Shown piece by piece: positions 1 to 11,427 of a stretch of 64,000 bases of DNA. Position numbers and translations under genes: made by a program. The stretch is taken from positions 61,766,599 to 61,830,598 of the forward strand of contig CM067084.1 of assembly GCA_034008185.1 (NCBI GenBank), in the 5' to 3' direction. Position 1 is the first letter of the stretch. Every line of letters starts with the position of its first letter. The notes beneath the pieces are model-generated. The model was not told where the DNA came from. It searched no databases and saw only the letters and a program-made list of their open reading frames with translations. The DNA is from Gorsachius magnificus. Its lineage: Eukaryota > Chordata > Aves > Pelecaniformes > Ardeidae.

Positions 1-129
1 TTTTTCTTTTAGGAATTATTTGAATATATAAACCTCTCAACTCTCTTGAGAGTGGGGAGATCTTCAATAGGGATTGTTGATTCCTTTGTGCTGTCTAAAG
101 AGAGAACACACTTAAGCTTTGTGATCCTT

Positions 130-1215
130 TGTGGTGGGTTGACCTTGGCTAGCTGCCAGCTGCCCACCAAGCCACTCTATCACTCCCCCTCCTCAACAGG
201 ACAGGGGGAGAAAATACAATGGGAAGCTTGTAAGGACAAGGAGATCACTCAGCAATTAACATCATAGGCAAAACAGACTCAGCTTGTGGAAATTAATTTA
301 TTGCCACTTAATCAGAGCAGGATAATGAGAAATAAGAACAAATGTAAAAACAACTTCCCTCCCCCTTCTTCTCAGGCACAACTTCACTCCCAACTTTACC
401 TCCTCCCCTGGAGCAGTACAGGGGATAAGGGATGGGGGTTGTGGTCAGTTCATTACATATTGCCTCTGCTGCTCCTTCCTTCTCACACTCTTCCCCTGCT
501 CCAGGGTGGGGTCTCTCCCACAGGAGACTGACCTTCACCATCTTCTCCAACATGTGTTCTTCCCATGGGCTGCAGTTCTTCATGAACTGCTCTAACATGG
601 GTCCCTTCCATGGGGTGTAGTCATTCAGGAACAGATTGCTCCAGCATAGATTCCCTGCAGGGACACAGGTCCTGCCAGAAAACCTGTTCCAGCAAGCGTT
701 CCTCTCCATGGGCTGCAGTTCCTGCCCAGAGCCTGCTCCAGCATGGGCTCTCCATGGCCTCGCAACTTCCTTTGGGTCACATCCACCTGCTCTGATGTGG
801 GGTCCTCCACAGCCTGAAGGTGTATATCTGCCCCACTGTGGACCTCCAGGGGCTGCAGGGGGACAGCCTGCCTCACCATGGTCTTCACCATGGGCTGTAG
901 GAGAATCTCTGCTCCCATGCACCTCCTCCCTCTCCTTCTTCACTGACCTTGGTGTCTGCAGTCTTGTCTCTCTCACATATGCTTGCTCTTCTCTCCCAGC
1001 TGCTGTTGCACAGCAGTTTTACTCTTTCTTAAATATGTTATCCCAGAGGTGCTACCACCATCACTGATTGGCTCATCTTTGGCCAGTGGCGGGTCCATCT
1101 TGGAGCCAGCTGGAACTGGCTCTGTCTGACATGGGGGAAGCTTCTAGCAGCTTCTCACAGAGGCTACCACTGTAGCCCTGCCAATACCAAAACCTTGATG
1201 TGTAAATCCAATACA
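130..1215 (+). mobile_element. Solo LTR of an avian endogenous retrovirus (about 1.09 kb)
   Basis: The element begins TGTGGTGGGTTGACC and ends CCAATACA, giving the TG...CA ends of a retroviral LTR. It is flanked by a perfect 5-bp direct repeat TCCTT (125-129 and 1216-1220), which marks the insertion site. No gag, pol or env reading frame adjoins it, so this is a solo LTR left after recombination between two LTRs. Between about 540 and 900 it has diverged tandem units built on phrases such as GCTCCAGCATGGG and CCATGGGCTGCAG. Many of the CATGG words look like decayed CpG sites, which suggests an old insertion. A 5-bp duplication fits ERVL- or ERV1-like integration better than the usual 6 bp of ERVK; I do not assign a family name. 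The 222-codon open frame on the opposite strand (308-976) is a by-product of GC-rich LTR sequence. Confidence 0.88.
540..900 (+). repeat. Diverged internal tandem units of the solo LTR
   Basis: Phrases resembling CTCCAACATG, GCTCCAGCATG and CCATGGGCTGCAG recur every few tens of bases, usually alternating with TTCCTG or GTCCTGCCAG blocks. The units are too diverged for a clean consensus by eye. They look like part of the LTR family's own structure, not a later microsatellite. Confidence 0.6.
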
Positions 1216-1841
1216 TCCTTATTAACACTGTTGATTTGGGGGGTAAAAAGAGTGAACAGTGCTTTCTGGCAATTTAATGAATTAATGATATCTAGGTCTC
1301 TTGTGGCTCTCATTAGTATTCTGATTTGCTCCTCCTGCCCTTGGACACTGTCTGTTCCTTGCTCTGAAGCCTTATCTTCACACAGAAGATACAATAATTT
1401 GATCAATTGTGTGATCAGCGTGAATGAGAAAGGTAAACAAAACAATACTTTATCACCTTCATGACAACGGCAATGGTCTGCTCTTCCTGATATTCTGTAG
1501 CTCTCACTAATAATGCAGCTGGACAGATGGGATTTTTGTTAGTTTTCTTTACACAGGAAATATCTACTTTTAAGTTTACACGGTGCATGCCATGTGGTTT
1601 CTGAACCACACTGTTAGGTGGGTGTTTATAACTTGCTGTCGACTTTTATAAAGATGTTAACAATGATGACTGTGGTAATATTTCTATAAATAATGTACAA
1701 ATTGTTACAACACACGTTCACTGTTGTATCCTCCCAAATAGCAAATGTGTACATACTTTAGTTCAAGAAATTGAAACCATACCTACTCTATCATGAAAAG
1801 AAAAAAAAAATGAGACATGTCATTACCATAGAATTTATTAC

Positions 1842-1891
1842 TATTATTATTATTATTATTATTATTGATGTTGTTGTTGTTGCTGTTGTTT
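1842..1891. repeat. Compound trinucleotide microsatellite (ATT)n-(GTT)n
   Basis: About eight ATT units run directly into about eight imperfect GTT units, with one GCT interruption. Confidence 0.9.
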
Positions 1892-2038
1892 TTAACATTA
1901 ATGCCACAATTACAGAAATCTCAAAAAGACCCATTATGCATCTGGGCTAGGATATAACAGGTCCTATACAAAGCCAGAACACAAAGATAATAGGTATTAG
2001 GTTAAACCCTGCAGAATATGTAGATGCAGACAAGCATC

Positions 2039-2058
2039 TTTTTTTTTTTTTTTTTTTT
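2039..2058. repeat. Poly-T tract, 20 bases
   Basis: Uninterrupted run of T. No retroposed element is recognisable next to it. Confidence 0.9.
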
Positions 2059-2914
2059 AAACTATTATGTGTTTAAGAATGGGCCTTATGCAGACATGGT
2101 CAGTATTTTAAAAACTAATGCATCTCTAAGTAGTTTATTGTACCTGGGAATGTTAACACTGAATGGATAGACTGAAGTCTATCTGCAGTTACAGGATGAA
2201 AGGACATAGGGTTGCCCCACCAAGTTACAAATTTGGGACATGGTAACAGACACGAGAGCCACAGCTTTAGGAGTAAACAATATATCAGCAAATAACAATA
2301 TAGTAACAAATGCAAATACAAATACAAATCAGTATTACAATTATCTGGGTGGTTTCAGTAGTACAATTATCCTGGTTGAAAGGAGAACAAATCCTGTAAT
2401 TCACTAATACCAGGCTAAACTTAATACCTGAACATGCAAAGACTTACATAGCCACATTTATCAGGCAGGCTAGCAGGAAGCAGGTCATGACTTCTTTGGA
2501 AGAGCGACTCAGACTAGCCCACAGGCTCAGGGAATTCCAACTTCCCTGATCAGGTTGTCCTCTTTTACTGTTGAACCATGGAAGCACTATCTGGAAGTGT
2601 TAACCCGTACCAACTCTGTTCCCTTCCTGTGTCAGTGCTGTTCTTGGTGTGCACAGTGCAAGGAAATATCATAAGGCCATACTAACCCCACATTCATTTG
2701 TGTGCATGGTGCTCAGGAATATCATGTAAAGCAATACTAGCCCCACACATGGCTATGACCTTATTGGGATCATGGACATGTGATGAGAGAGCTCACATGA
2801 CTTGATTGCTGTGTTGGAGAGAGATACAGGCTTTATAGTAAGAACAGCTGGGAAGGCAAGGACATGGAATTGTCCTTTATGTGAGAGAGCAGCTGGAATG
2901 CATGGAGCTCTGCC

Positions 2915-3520
2915 TTGGGACAGATCAGTAGCCAGATGAGAGCTTTCAGTTCAAAATTGTTCAAACAACCAGATGAAGCCTTACGTTCACAGGCCTTGGT
3001 CCTCATGGGAGATTTTAACAACCCTGATATGTGCTGGATAGACAACACAGCAGGGAATAAACAATCTAGAAAATTCATGGAGTTCATTGATGACAACTTC
3101 CTGACACAGTTGATCCAGAAGCTGACAAGGAAAGATGTTCTGCTATACCTCATACTTACAAAGAAGAAAGGAATGGTAACATATATGAATGTCAGGGACA
3201 GCATTGGCTGCAGTTACCGTGAGATGGTGGAGTTGAGAATCCTGAGGGGAGGGAACAGAACAAAATCAGGACCACAACCCTGGATTTCAGGATTTCACTT
3301 CAGAGATCTGCTCGGAAAATTCCCATGGGACATGGCCTTAGGGAGAAGAGAGGTTCAGGAGACATGGTTGATATTTAAGGATTACCTCCTCCAGGCTCAA
3401 GACACATCCATACCAATGCTCAGGAAATTAAAGAAAGAGGTCAGGAGGCTGTCATGGTTAAGCAAGAAGCTCCTAACTGAATTAAGACATAAAAAGGAAG
3501 TGTACAAGAAATGGAAGTAA
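2915..3520 (+). pseudogene. CR1 ORF2 endonuclease fragment (degraded)
   Basis: A 201-codon open stretch covers the second half of the CR1 apurinic-like endonuclease and the linker to reverse transcriptase. It contains the conserved LVLMGDFNNPDMCW block, the ILT(K)K stretch and a decayed counterpart of the SDH active-site block (GCSYREMVEL, in which the Asp-His is lost), followed by WLSKKLLTELRHKKEVYKKWK-type basic sequence. The active-site His normally in SDH is absent, so this piece could not encode a working nuclease. The loop QSRKFMEFIDDNFLTQ is full length here, which is useful because the young copy at 15169-19597 has a shorter loop at the same place. Confidence 0.85.
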
Positions 3521-4048
3521 GGGTAGATGCCCCAGAAGGAGTATAGAGGTGCTAGCCAATCATGCAGGGATAGAGTTAAGAAAGTCAAGGTAGACATGGA
3601 GATGAATCTGGAAATAAGAAAGGATTCTACAAGTACATAAACAGCAAAAGGAACACAAGGGAAAATGTGGGCCTTCTGCTGAATGGGATGGGGATCTGGT
3701 GACAAAGGACACAGAAAAGTGTTATTTCCTTCAATCTCTACTGGTAAGATTGGCCTTCAGGAATCCCAGGTCCCTTAAACCAAAGGGAAATTCTGGAGCA
3801 AGGAAAACTTACCCTCAGTGAAAGAGGACTAGAACAGGGATCACAACAAACTACACATACCTATACGTCCACAGCACGTCATTGAATGAGCTGGCGGCTG
3901 TCATTGACAGGATGTTCTTGATTTTCTATGAATGGTCCTGGCAAGTAAGAGAGGTTGCTGAAGACTGAGAGAGAGGGAAGATCCCTAGGAAGGTGATGCA
4001 GACAATCCTCCTGGAAATAATTTCTGAGCTCATGAAAGACAAGAGATT

Positions 4049-4450
4049 GTGACTAGACAGCATGGATTTACAAAGGGGAAATCATTCCTGACCAACCTGA
4101 TAGCCTTTTACAATGAGATGACTATCTTGGTGGACAAGAGGAGAGTGGTGAGTGTTGTTTATCTTGACTTCAGTAAAGCTTTTGACACTGTCTCCCTTAA
4201 CATCATAAACAAGCTGATGAAGCATGGGTTAGATAATCCACAATTAGGATGGACTGAAAACTGTCTGGATGACCCTGCCCAACTGGTTGTGATCAGTGGC
4301 ACTAAGTCCAGCTGGAGGTCAGTTGTGTACCTCAGGGGTTGATACTGTGGAGAACACTGTTCAGCTTCTTCATTAATGACGTGGCCAATGGGACAGAGGA
4401 CATCCTCAGAAAGTTTTCAGATGATACTAAACTGGGAGGAGATATTTAGG
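4049..4450 (+). pseudogene. CR1 ORF2 reverse transcriptase fragment (degraded)
   Basis: The open segment 4049-4342 encodes [18 protein letters not shown] and motif A, VYLDFSKAFDTV, with its catalytic Asp. The frame then shifts near 4320-4345, and in the next frame the motif B and C region continues as FSFFINDV and KFSDDTKLGG (motif C Asp-Asp kept). The Gln of the usual GVPQG block can still be traced around the shift. A TAG follows at about 4446, and the element then jumps to its 3' region. The fragment is non-functional. Confidence 0.87.
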
Positions 4451-4713
4451 ATGAGCCTGACTCTTCCCAGTAGTGCCCACTGACAGGACAAGAGGCAGTG
4501 GGCATGAATTAAAACACATGAAATTCCATCTGAACACAAGACAGTGGTGAAACACTATAACAGGTTGCAGAGAGATGTTGTGGTTGAGACATTCAAAACC
4601 CAACTTGATGTCGTCCTTGACAATCTGCTCTAGCCGACCCTACCTGAGCAGGGGGCTTGGACTAGATGATACCAAGAGCTGCCTTCCTACCACAGCCATT
4701 CTATGATTGTGAT

Positions 4714-5741
4714 AAAATGACCAGATAAAATGACCTAAGTTACTTTGGTACAGTAGCTTAACAGAGGGCTTCAGAATTGCTCTCTTGGGCTCTATTTCAA
4801 ATCTGCTTCTAAATTTCTATTTTGAAATGGATTTGTCAGTTTTTGATCTATTATATGAATTGTGCTAAGTGAGTCTTTCAACAATTCTAAATCTGAAGGA
4901 AGCAGTTTTAATAGAGTACACCTTTGCATATAGAGATTGCTGTAATTTACTAAATTTAGTCTTATGTCATTCAGCTATACTATTGCAGCTTTTGTCTCCA
5001 CCATTGATTAATAAACTACTGTAAAATATTTCACCACTGCAAACTTATGCAAATCCACAATTAAAGGTAAGAGGGTTATTTTTGTCAATTCAATCAGATA
5101 TTGCATCTATTTAAAACTGTAAAAGCATAATTTATAATACATAATTTATGATTAACAAAGACTATTAATAATTAAATGATAAGATGATATTATAGAAAGA
5201 TCAGAAGAGTAATTTGTATTTTAAATACAGAGGTTTCTTTCTATGTGTCTCCAATTAAAAAGTCAGGCCATGAAATGAAATTATTTTCATCTTGTTCACT
5301 GTGTGCGCCTGTGAGAGGACATTCTCATCCACATAGTACAATCCTAAATGGCCCATATTTATCAAGTAAACAGAACTGTTAAATCACACAGTACAATAGC
5401 AAAACACAAGAATAAGTCAATTATACTGAACAGTGTTTTCAAAGTTGTTACTTCTAGTCTACTGTGTTACGTACAAGGTTGTTTCTCTGTTCTGGTAATA
5501 CACTTGAAGATGAGTGTTCCTTTAAAAAAAGGCTATGTAATTACTCATTTAACCTGTTTTCATGCTGAGTGACATCATCAGCTGTGTCTATAGTTAAAAA
5601 TTTTAGGGGAAATCCGAAGGTTGGTTTTGAAAAGCACACAGAGTTGCCCTGAATGCTTTTTCTGAAATATCTGATAAACTCGTGTGACTAGCAGATGAGT
5701 ACAATCAGCTCTATTGGGGAAAATCAGTTGTCAGAGGCATA
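4714..5741. other. Unannotated AT-rich DNA
   Basis: Separates two CR1 copies. The longest open frame is 74 codons (5348-5572) and has no recognisable motif. I see no gene or repeat. Confidence 0.6.
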
Positions 5742-6533
5742 ATCATAGAATCATAGAATCACTTTGGTTGGAAAAGACCTTAAAGATCATCAAGTCCAAC
5801 CTTTAACCTAACCCTGTCATCCCACCACTAAACCATGTCCCTAAGCACCTCATCTATCCGTCTTTTAAAGACCTCCAGGGATGAGGACTCCACCACCTCC
5901 CTGGGCAGCCCATTCCAGAGCCTGACAACCCTCTCGGTGAAGAAGTTTTTCCTAATGTCTAGCCTAAACCTGCCCTGGCGCAGCTTCAAGCCATTCCCCC
6001 TCGTCCTATCGTCTGTTACCAGGGAGAAGAGGCCGACCCCCACCTCACTACAGCCTCCTGTCAGGTAGTTGTAGAGGGCGATCAGGTCTCCCCTCAGCCT
6101 CCTCTTCTCCAGACTAAACACCCCCAGTTCCCTCAGCCCCTCCTCGTATGACTTGTGCTCCAGACCCCTCACCAGCTTGGTTGCTCTCCTCTGGACCTCT
6201 TCCAGCAAGGCAACATCTTTCTTGTAGTGAGGGGCCCAAAACTGAACACAGTATTCGAGGTGCGGCCTCACCAGCACCGAGTACAGGGGCACAATCACTT
6301 CCTACTCCTGCTGGTCACACTATTCCTGATATAGGCCAGGATGCCATTTGCCTTCTTGGCCACCTGGGCACACTGCTGGCTCATATTCAGCCGGCTGTCA
6401 ACCAGTACCCCCAGGTCTTTTTCCACCAGGCAGCTCTCCAGCCACTCTTCCCCAAGCCTGTAGCGTTGCATGGGGTTGTTGTGACCCAAGTGCAGGACCC
6501 GGCACTTGGCCTTGTTGAACCTCATACATAATG
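5742..6533 (-). mobile_element. 5'-truncated CR1 LINE (3' end of ORF2 plus tail)
   Basis: On the - strand the element ends at 5742-5760 with two to three copies of the ATTCTATG octamer, the CR1 3' signature. Its 5' end is truncated at about 6533, inside ORF2, just before the LMRFNKAKC block. Encoded residues such as [18 protein letters not shown] and [13 protein letters not shown] differ from the young pair at 6630 and 15169, so it belongs to another CR1 subfamily. The short tails at 28312 and 34288 share that 3' type. Only one frameshift separates the two coding halves, so it is moderately young. It lies 97 bp from the next CR1, which is in the opposite orientation. Confidence 0.94.
5828..6525 (-). 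pseudogene. CR1 ORF2 C-terminal region, one frameshift
   Basis: The - strand frame 6525-6295 gives [14 protein letters not shown] through [12 protein letters not shown]. The overlapping frame 6298-5828 continues with [38 protein letters not shown] and [14 protein letters not shown]. The two parts are the CR1 reverse transcriptase thumb and C-terminal region, interrupted by one single-base indel near 6297. This copy carries the normal CR1 C-terminal frame ([19 protein letters not shown]), which gives an in-window reference for recognising the shifted C-terminus of the young pair. It lacks everything upstream of the thumb and cannot be functional. Confidence 0.92.
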
Positions 6534-6629
6534 CACCTAAGCTTAGGAAATATTCAGTTCAGTTAAGAATTAAGGTGAAATACATAGATATGGTAAACAA
6601 AATTATATTTTAAGAATATTGTCCATGTG

Positions 6630-8459
6630 ATCAGGAAGGCCAAGGCTCAGCTGGAGCTAAACTTGGCTAGGGATGCAAAGAATAACAAGAAGGGTTTCTA
6701 CAGGTATATCAGCCAGAAAAGGATGGTTAAAGAAAGCGTACCCCCGCTGATGAGCGAGACTGGCAAGCTGGTAACAGCAGATGAGGAGAAGGCTGAGGTA
6801 CTCAACAACTTTTTTGCGTCAGTCTTCACTGGGAACCTCTCTCCCCACCCCACCCGAGTTGATGGATGGCATGAGGGGGGTCGGGAGGGCAAAACCCTTC
6901 CTGCTGTAGGAGAAGATCAGGTTCGTGACCACCTGAGGAACCTGAACGCACATAAGTCCATGGGACCTGATGAGATGCATCCCAGAGTCCTGAGGGAATT
7001 GGCCAATGTAGTCGCCAAGCCACTCTCCATGATATTTGAAAAGTCATGGCAGTCAGGTGAAGTCCCTGGTGACTGGAAAAAGGGAAACATTGTGCCCATT
7101 TTCAAAAAGGGTAGAAAGGAAGACCCTGGGAACTACCGACCTGTCAGCCTCACCTCTGTGCCTGGGAAGATCATGGAACAGATCCTCCTAGAAGCTATGC
7201 TAAGGCACATGGAGGCCAGGGAGATAATTCGAGATAGCCAGCATGGCTTCACCAAGGGCAAGTCCTGCCTGACGAACCTAGTGTCTTTCTATGATGGTCT
7301 GACAGTATCAGTGGACAAGGGAAAACCAATGGATGTCATCTATCTGGACTTCTGCAAAGCCTTTGACACGGTCCCCCACAACATCCTTCTCTCTAAATTG
7401 GAGAGCTATGGATTTGATGGGTGGACTGTTTGGTGGATAAGGAACTGGCTGGATGGCCGCATCCAGAGGGTAGTGGTCAATGGCTCGATGTCCGGATGGA
7501 GACCGGTGACGAGTGGTGTCCCTCAGGGGTCCGTACTGGGACCGGTGCTGTTCAATATATTCATCAATGAGTTAGACAGTGAGATCGAATGCACCCTCAG
7601 CAAGTTTGTGGACGACACCAAACTGAGTGGTGCGGTTGACACACCAGAAGGACGGGATGTCATCCAGAGAGACCTGGACAGGCTGGAGAGGTGGGCCTGT
7701 GTGAACCTCATGAGGTTCAACAAGGCCAAGTGCAAGGTCCTGCACCTGGGTCGGGGTAACCCCCGGTATCGGTACAGGCTGGGGGAAGAAAGGATCGAGA
7801 GCAGCCCTGCCGAGAGGGACTTGGGCATGCTGGTGGATGAAAAGCTGGACATGAGCCGGCAATGTGCGCTGGCAGCCCAGAAGGCCAACCGTACCCTGGG
7901 CTGCATCAGGAGAAGCGTGGCCAGCAGGTCGAGGGAGGGGATTCTGCCCCTCTACTCTGCTCTGGTGAGACCTCACCTGGAGTACTGCGTCCAGCTCTGG
8001 AGCCCTCAGCACAAGAAGGACATGGAACTGTTGGAGCGCGTCCAGAGGAGGCCTACAAAACTGATCCAAGGGCTGGAGCACCACTCTTATGAGGACAGGC
8101 TGAGGGAGTTGGGCTTGTTCAGTCTGGAGAAGAGAAGGCTGCGGGGAGACCTGATTACGGCCTTTCAGTACCTAAAGGGGGCCTATAGGAAAGATGGGGA
8201 TAATCTTTTTAGTAGGGCCAGCTGTGACAGGACAAGGGGTAATGGTTTTAAACTGAAGCAGGGTAGGTTTAGACTGGATATAAAGGAGGAAATTCTTTAC
8301 AACGAGGGTGGTGAAACACTGGAACAGGTTGCCCAGAGAGGTGGTGGAGGCCCCATCCCTGGAAACATTCAAGGTCAGGTTGGATGGGGCTCTGAGCAAC
8401 CTGATCTAGTTAGTGGTGTCCCTGCTCCCTGCAGGGGGGTTGGACTAGATGACCTCTAG
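6630..8459 (+). CDS. CR1 ORF2 fragment: unbroken reverse transcriptase frame
   Basis: About 609 codons are open with no host start codon; the frame simply enters from the truncation point. In order it shows the [17 protein letters not shown] linker, [26 protein letters not shown], motif [15 protein letters not shown] (about residue 237), motif [18 protein letters not shown] (about 296), motif [11 protein letters not shown] (about 326, FVDD where most CR1s have FADD), the [13 protein letters not shown] block and the thumb [19 protein letters not shown]. Together these would form an RNA-dependent DNA polymerase. The endonuclease is missing, so the fragment could not mobilise itself. The last 55 or so residues, after RFRLDIK, are out of the normal CR1 frame because of an extra A near 8282. 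CGA at 7230-7232 encodes Arg where the sister copy has a stop. I infer it is not expressed. Confidence 0.9.
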   Translation: MRKAKAQLELNLARDAKNNKKGFYRYISQKRMVKESVPPLMSETGKLVTADEEKAEVLNNFFASVFTGNLSPHPTRVDGWHEGGREGKTLPAVGEDQVRDHLRNLNAHKSMGPDEMHPRVLRELANVVAKPLSMIFEKSWQSGEVPGDWKKGNIVPIFKKGRKEDPGNYRPVSLTSVPGKIMEQILLEAMLRHMEAREIIRDSQHGFTKGKSCLTNLVSFYDGLTVSVDKGKPMDVIYLDFCKAFDTVPHNILLSKLESYGFDGWTVWWIRNWLDGRIQRVVVNGSMSGWRPVTSGVPQGSVLGPVLFNIFINELDSEIECTLSKFVDDTKLSGAVDTPEGRDVIQRDLDRLERWACVNLMRFNKAKCKVLHLGRGNPRYRYRLGEERIESSPAERDLGMLVDEKLDMSRQCALAAQKANRTLGCIRRSVASRSREGILPLYSALVRPHLEYCVQLWSPQHKKDMELLERVQRRPTKLIQGLEHHSYEDRLRELGLFSLEKRRLRGDLITAFQYLKGAYRKDGDNLFSRASCDRTRGNGFKLKQGRFRLDIKEEILYNEGGETLEQVAQRGGGGPIPGNIQGQVGWGSEQPDLVSGVPAPCRGVGLDDL

Positions 8460-8498
8460 GGGTCCCTTCCAACCCAAAACATTCTATGATTCTATGAT
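6630..8498 (+). mobile_element. Young 5'-truncated CR1 LINE (copy C of the inverted pair)
   Basis: Homology to the longer copy at 15169-19597 starts at about 6630 (GATCAGGAAGGCCAAGG here, GGTCAGGAAAGCCAAGG there) and runs to the ATTCTATGATTCTATGA terminus at 8480-8498. Within this 1.87 kb I find only three amino-acid-changing differences from the other copy, and spot checks of silent positions were identical, so the two are more than 99% alike. The 5' truncation in the linker between endonuclease and reverse transcriptase is typical of incomplete target-primed reverse transcription. I see no clear target-site duplication. This copy has two terminal octamers; the other has four. Confidence 0.95.
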
Positions 8499-11427
8499 CA
8501 CTTCTATTGCTACATTGGCCTTCCTTCTCTCTCTGAGACATGATTTTAAACTAGGGTAGCCTTTAGTGAAACTAGAAGAGCTACGTTGGTGTGAAACTGT
8601 GGGGGGGAGATGATAGAATCACTTGCCCAGTGTCCTCATGTTTTTCTGGTTTCTTAAAAGACAGGGCAGAAAAAAAATATGAAAAAATCATGGTATATAG
8701 GAAAAAGTCCTGCTATTTCTAAGCAGTTACCTTGTAGACAGCTTCATCACTTCTTTGAGAAATTCTGTTTAATGGTTCTATATATTTTTTATTTCATAAT
8801 TAGAGTTTTAAAAATCCCTAAGTCTTTTAAATATGTTAACTCAATCTAGAAAAAGAAAACAAAAAGAGGAAATTACAAAGATGACCTTTTCCACCTATAA
8901 GGAATTTGACAAGTGATAAAAGCATATAGATGTGAATATATTAAAAAGAAACACTAATGAATATGCAGATTTCCTATTGGTACATTTTTCTATTCCTTAG
9001 ATGGCAGAAAAGCAGAGGAGAAGGCAATCTCCTTCTATTGTGGAAGTTCTTCAGTGCGAAAGATAATCTACTGGGTACTTGAGTGCTCATAATATAAGCA
9101 ACCCTTTTTGTGACTTTTTATTGCTGTAGGTTTGTAATGGTCCAAGGCACTTTAATAATTAGTCTACAGGGAGCCTTAATAGACTAGGGCAACTCTTAAT
9201 TAACTTAACCCCCAGTACATGAGTTGACCATGAGACATCAAACCACATTTTAGCTTGGAGGGTATGTGAACACAGACGAAATCTCATTTTTTTTTAACTA
9301 CAGTGGTGCTACACTGTTTCCTTCTAGCACAGTGTGGTTGTACCTAAACACATGGTCCCATTCTATCCTATGGTAACCAGAAGCCTTTATTTTTGGTATA
9401 ATTAACAATAAGTGAAGATGGCAATTTCAGCATAATTATTTTAAGCTGCAAAATTTATCATAGGGTGACATTCATATCTTGGTTAAGAAGTGATTCTACT
9501 TATTTTTTGCTATATCTCTGTTGTATGTTATTGATGCTTAAAAACGAACTGGACCTGTTTAAAATATGTGAAAACATGCTGATAATATTTTTAACTACAG
9601 TGGGTTTTAATTAGAAATATTCTATACTCCTATGGTTTGGTACTGAGGGAAGTATTCTAGCAGATGATTATGCTGCAAGCATGTTTTATATTTATTTTTT
9701 TTCTTTGTACTTTCTATTATATTCTTGCTTCTTATTGAGATTTGTGATAGCTCCTCATAGCAGAAAAAAAAAACTTTCTGAAGAGAGCCAGCCAGCAGCC
9801 TTTCTGTTTTCATTTCTATGTTACTATTCACATATTAAGTAATATTTTTGACAAAGTGAGTGTTGTTTTAGGAGTATTTTCTTGAGGTACCTAAGACTGA
9901 ATGAAAACAGTGATTATCATGGCATTGTATGGAGTGCTACTGTGGGCAGCCTAGCACCAATGAAAGAAAAAATGTCAGTTTAAATCACAAAGCACTGATG
10001 TGAAAGACAAAGCTATACTATAAGGTACTTTTGTATCTGAATGAACACTGTTAGCAACAGAATATATTAAACATACCTTTTCTATTATTCTTTATAGAGA
10101 CTTGTTTTGTTGTTGGCATTATTAACATTTGCTGCTGATTTCCAACCAAGTGAATGACAGATGTATTTAAATGAAATGAGTTAACAGAAAAATGACTGGC
10201 CAAAGGATTTTAATCCAAGACGTGGTACTAAGCTACTGTTTAGCTCTTGGGAGAAGAAGAAAAAAAATCATTTTACTTACCTCTCTTTACTCCTGCCATA
10301 ATTTGTCTATCTCAGTTGCTGAATATTTTGGGGAACACACCTTTCCTTAAGTCATTCCATTAGTATCTTAGCCAACATCTCCAATGCCACAGATCATTTC
10401 AAAATTGTCATATTCAGGTAAATCAAGCCTTCAGCTGGACAATTACACATCTCACTGTCATCAAGGAAAGCATGCCAATTTAACAATTGCACAGGACTGA
10501 ATCAATGACAGAACTGAGAACATAAATGTGTTTGTGATATATATTTATAAGGTTTGTAGCATATTTCCTGACAAGTGATTTTTTTAACATTATGGAAAGA
10601 ATTAACTGTATTTGTGTGCATTGCATAGGGAACGATATTAAGTACTCAAAAATAGTATCGTTAGGAAAAATATACACACATTTGTTCCTGATATTACAGT
10701 CAAATTTAATTTGTCTCATTAAAACACTTCCCTTTTATTTCAATACTGTTACATGCATTCAACAGCACTGCATTTTATAGTGAATCCAATTTCTTATATT
10801 ATTAATCCCCTTAGAAAAAGCAAAATTCAATCTCTTCAGAAACCTTGATATAGTCAGTTTAATTTCCATAACTATAAATCTTTTACAACAAATGAGTTTT
10901 AATTAGTTGCTGTCCTTGGCCATGTACAAGAGGAAGGAATAATCTTTCAATTCATCTATTGTTAGGTTATACTGAATTTAAAAGTCCCATATGTTTAAGA
11001 TGTTCAGACTACTATCCTTCCAAATTAATAGACATTGACTCATAAATTTCTAAGTAGTTTTCAAGTGTTTCTCTTTGTTTCTGTTTTAGAAGAAAGCCCT
11101 TTTTTTTTTTTTAACTTGGTGGGCTGAAAGAACAACATCAGAAAATAATTCCAAAAAAGTCCAAAGATACACACAGCTATAAACTGAATCAAAATTTCCA
11201 GATAAACATCCCCAAACTTAGACTACTTGAAACTTTTCAATTTTCCAACCCATTTTTATTTGGAGTATAATAACGATGGGTGTTGGCTTGATAGATGATT
11301 TGACTGAATTCAGGAGTCAAGGAGCAGATTTGACTAACCCCCATCTTTAGTTTGCCTTATATTTTACCTTTCTCAGTTTCCTCGTAATCTTATAAGGTAA
11401 TGCAGGTAGGAAGATATCTCAGAAGGT
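8499..11427. other. Unannotated AT-rich DNA
   Basis: Roughly 2.9 kb of AT-rich sequence with A/T runs, for example 9773-9782. No open frame exceeds about 80 codons and none has a recognisable motif. It forms part of the spacer between the inverted young CR1 copies. Confidence 0.6.

Larger units (their letters stand above)
1216..2756. other. Unannotated AT-rich DNA
   Basis: Between the solo LTR and the first CR1. It holds the ATT/GTT microsatellite at 1842-1891 and a 20-base T run at 2039-2058. The open frames here are short and show no recognisable family. I see no gene. Confidence 0.6.
2757..4713 (+). mobile_element. Decayed CR1 LINE, 5'-truncated, internally deleted
   Basis: Translation from about 2757 follows the CR1 endonuclease (DLIGIMDM, then a degraded counterpart of the [11 protein letters not shown] segment seen in the younger copy at 15169-19597). 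Later come MGDFNNPDMCW and the reverse transcriptase blocks [27 protein letters not shown] and KFSDDTKLGG. At about 4450-4460 the sequence jumps from the catalytic palm to the 3' region (the TGACAGGACAAGAGGCA stretch), so roughly the thumb-coding part is missing. The end at about 4698-4713 has one ATTCTATG octamer followed by a degenerate one. Several frameshifts and stops are present. It is older than the copies at 6630 and 15169. Confidence 0.9.

Noticed and set aside
308..976. 222-codon open frame on the - strand
   Set aside because: It lies wholly inside the solo LTR at 130-1215, and its repeating MLEQ- and PWE-like segments are translations of the LTR's internal units. No gene.
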